From: Gammaproteobacteria bacterium CG22_combo_CG10-13_8_21_14_all_40_8
GTDB taxonomy: Bacteria; Pseudomonadota; Gammaproteobacteria; Enterobacterales; GCA-002770795
Assembly (NCBI GenBank): GCA_002770795.1
Contig: PCTP01000164.1
Location: 1 to 6,962, forward strand
Length of the DNA stretch: 6,962 nucleotides
Direction: 5' to 3'
Shown here: piece by piece, positions 6,798-6,962 of the stretch
Position numbering within the stretch: the stretch's first letter is position 1
How the letters are laid out: the number at the start of each line of letters is the position of its first letter
The notes under the pieces: model-generated
What the model was told of the DNA's origin: nothing
What the model saw: only the letters and a program-made list of their open reading frames with translations
The model's database searches: none
Program-made: the position numbers and the translations under genes

Positions 6798-6825
6798 ATA
6801 TTATTTTACTGTGCTTTGTGGGCAA
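6798..6825 (-). promoter_or_regulatory. candidate tsaD promoter
   Basis: On the minus strand, TTGCCC (6820-6825; 4 of 6 matches to TTGACA) and TAATAT (6798-6803; 4 of 6 matches to TATAAT) are separated by 16 bp. Initiation near 6791 would leave a leader of about 20 nt before GTG 6771. This agrees with the shorter TsaD start, since the TTG at 6825 would lie inside the promoter. Motif-based and modest. Confidence 0.3.
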
Positions 6826-6858
6826 TGCATAGGGGAAATAAAGTGAAGATGGAGAATT

Positions 6859-6897
6859 AAAAAAACCACAAACAAATCACTGATAAATTTGTGTGTG
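6859..6897 (-). terminator. terminator-like hairpin upstream of tsaD
   Basis: On the minus strand an 11-bp arm (6887-6897) can pair with 6867-6877 at 10 of 11 positions. The loop is 9 nt (6878-6886), and one G is then followed by seven T (6859-6865). The shape fits a Rho-independent terminator for whatever is read from the right, but only three pairs are G-C, so it is weak. The upstream arm lies wholly within the 29-bp copy of tsaD sequence, so the hairpin may be a by-product of that insertion, not a selected signal. Confidence 0.35.
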
Positions 6898-6962
6898 TCC
6901 ACCAGAAACTGTCCACTCTTCATTAATATCACAAGCAATTAAGTGTCCATCATCAGGTAAGG
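6877..6962 (-). pseudogene. truncated O-methyltransferase fragment ending in 29 bp of tsaD
   Basis: Reading the minus strand from 6960, the frame gives LPDDGHLIACDINEEWT. This matches the SAM-binding region of the O-methyltransferase family 3 (caffeoyl-CoA-type) proteins, where ALP.DG..(I/V)ACD(I/V)(N/S)EE(W/Y)T is followed by a segment like xIAxxYW. Here the match stops exactly after the T codon at 6910-6912. The next codons are VSGGHTQIYQ, copied from tsaD, then TGA at 6877-6879. Family members are about 220 aa, with this motif less than halfway along, so more than half of the enzyme is missing. The protein would not be a working methyltransferase. The gene's start lies beyond the window. 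The identification rests on 17 residues, but the motif is distinctive. Whether the join exists in the cell or arose during amplification or assembly is unknown. Confidence 0.6.
6881..6909. repeat. 29-bp direct repeat, displaced copy of tsaD sequence
   Basis: This is an exact copy of 6341-6369, with flanks on both sides that differ from tsaD. It lies between the native-looking tsaD leader (up to 6880) and the O-methyltransferase fragment (from 6910). A 29-bp perfect match in 7 kb is far beyond chance. Confidence 0.97.

Noticed and set aside
6772..6825. N-terminal extension of TsaD starting at TTG 6825.
   Set aside because: The 18 extra residues have no family counterpart and overlap the candidate promoter. 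Starting at GTG 6771 places H111, H115 and D300 at the E. coli numbering.
6826..6876. The methyltransferase fragment and tsaD share one reading frame, separated by only the TGA at 6877-6879 and 17 open codons, suggesting a read-through fusion.
   Set aside because: The shared frame has a one-in-three chance, the intervening codons look like a leader with a promoter-like element, and GTG 6771 gives a full-length family match. Nothing suggests TGA recoding.

Overview
The window looks like ordinary gammaproteobacterial chromosome of moderate to low GC (I judge roughly 40% by eye). It carries eight complete protein genes, all recognisable by family, plus a truncated gene fragment at the right edge. 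Cca with a C-terminal HD domain, the folB-folK pair, the short UppP type and TsaD all resemble gammaproteobacterial versions. I cannot name a genus. A Legionella/Coxiella-like or similar lineage is possible but unproven. I see no tRNA or rRNA gene, CRISPR array, insertion sequence or phage gene.

Layout: (1) positions 79-1985, plus strand: cca (CCA-adding enzyme), then an AhpD-like CxxC peroxidase-family gene. (2) A long stem-loop at 1985-2036 lies between convergent transcription units. (3) positions 5061 down to 2096, minus strand: a tight four-gene unit folB-folK-midA-uppP. It combines two steps of tetrahydropterin/folate synthesis, a MidA/NDUFAF7-type methyltransferase and undecaprenyl-diphosphate phosphatase. 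(4) A 118-bp divergent promoter region at 5062-5179. (5) plsY (glycerol-3-phosphate acyltransferase) on the plus strand, converging on tsaD (tRNA t6A synthesis) on the minus strand, with only 11 bp between their stop codons. (6) positions 6772-6962: the tsaD leader, then the end of an O-methyltransferase-like reading frame.

The genes are housekeeping: tRNA maturation and modification (cca, tsaD), folate (folB, folK), and lipid and wall precursor metabolism (plsY, uppP). Three starts are probably non-ATG: midA TTG, plsY TTG and tsaD GTG. The first two are supported by Shine-Dalgarno placement, the third by alignment with the family.

The real oddity is at the right edge. A 29-bp stretch from inside tsaD (6341-6369, encoding the SGGHTQ motif) is repeated exactly at 6881-6909. 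There it is joined in frame to the middle of an O-methyltransferase and followed at once by a stop. The copy also forms one arm of a terminator-like hairpin upstream of tsaD. This may be a templated insertion at a rearrangement breakpoint or an amplification/assembly chimera. The sequence alone cannot decide. A second point of interest is FolK, whose catalytic loop is lengthened, acidic and lacks the usual arginine. I found no convincing new multi-gene system.
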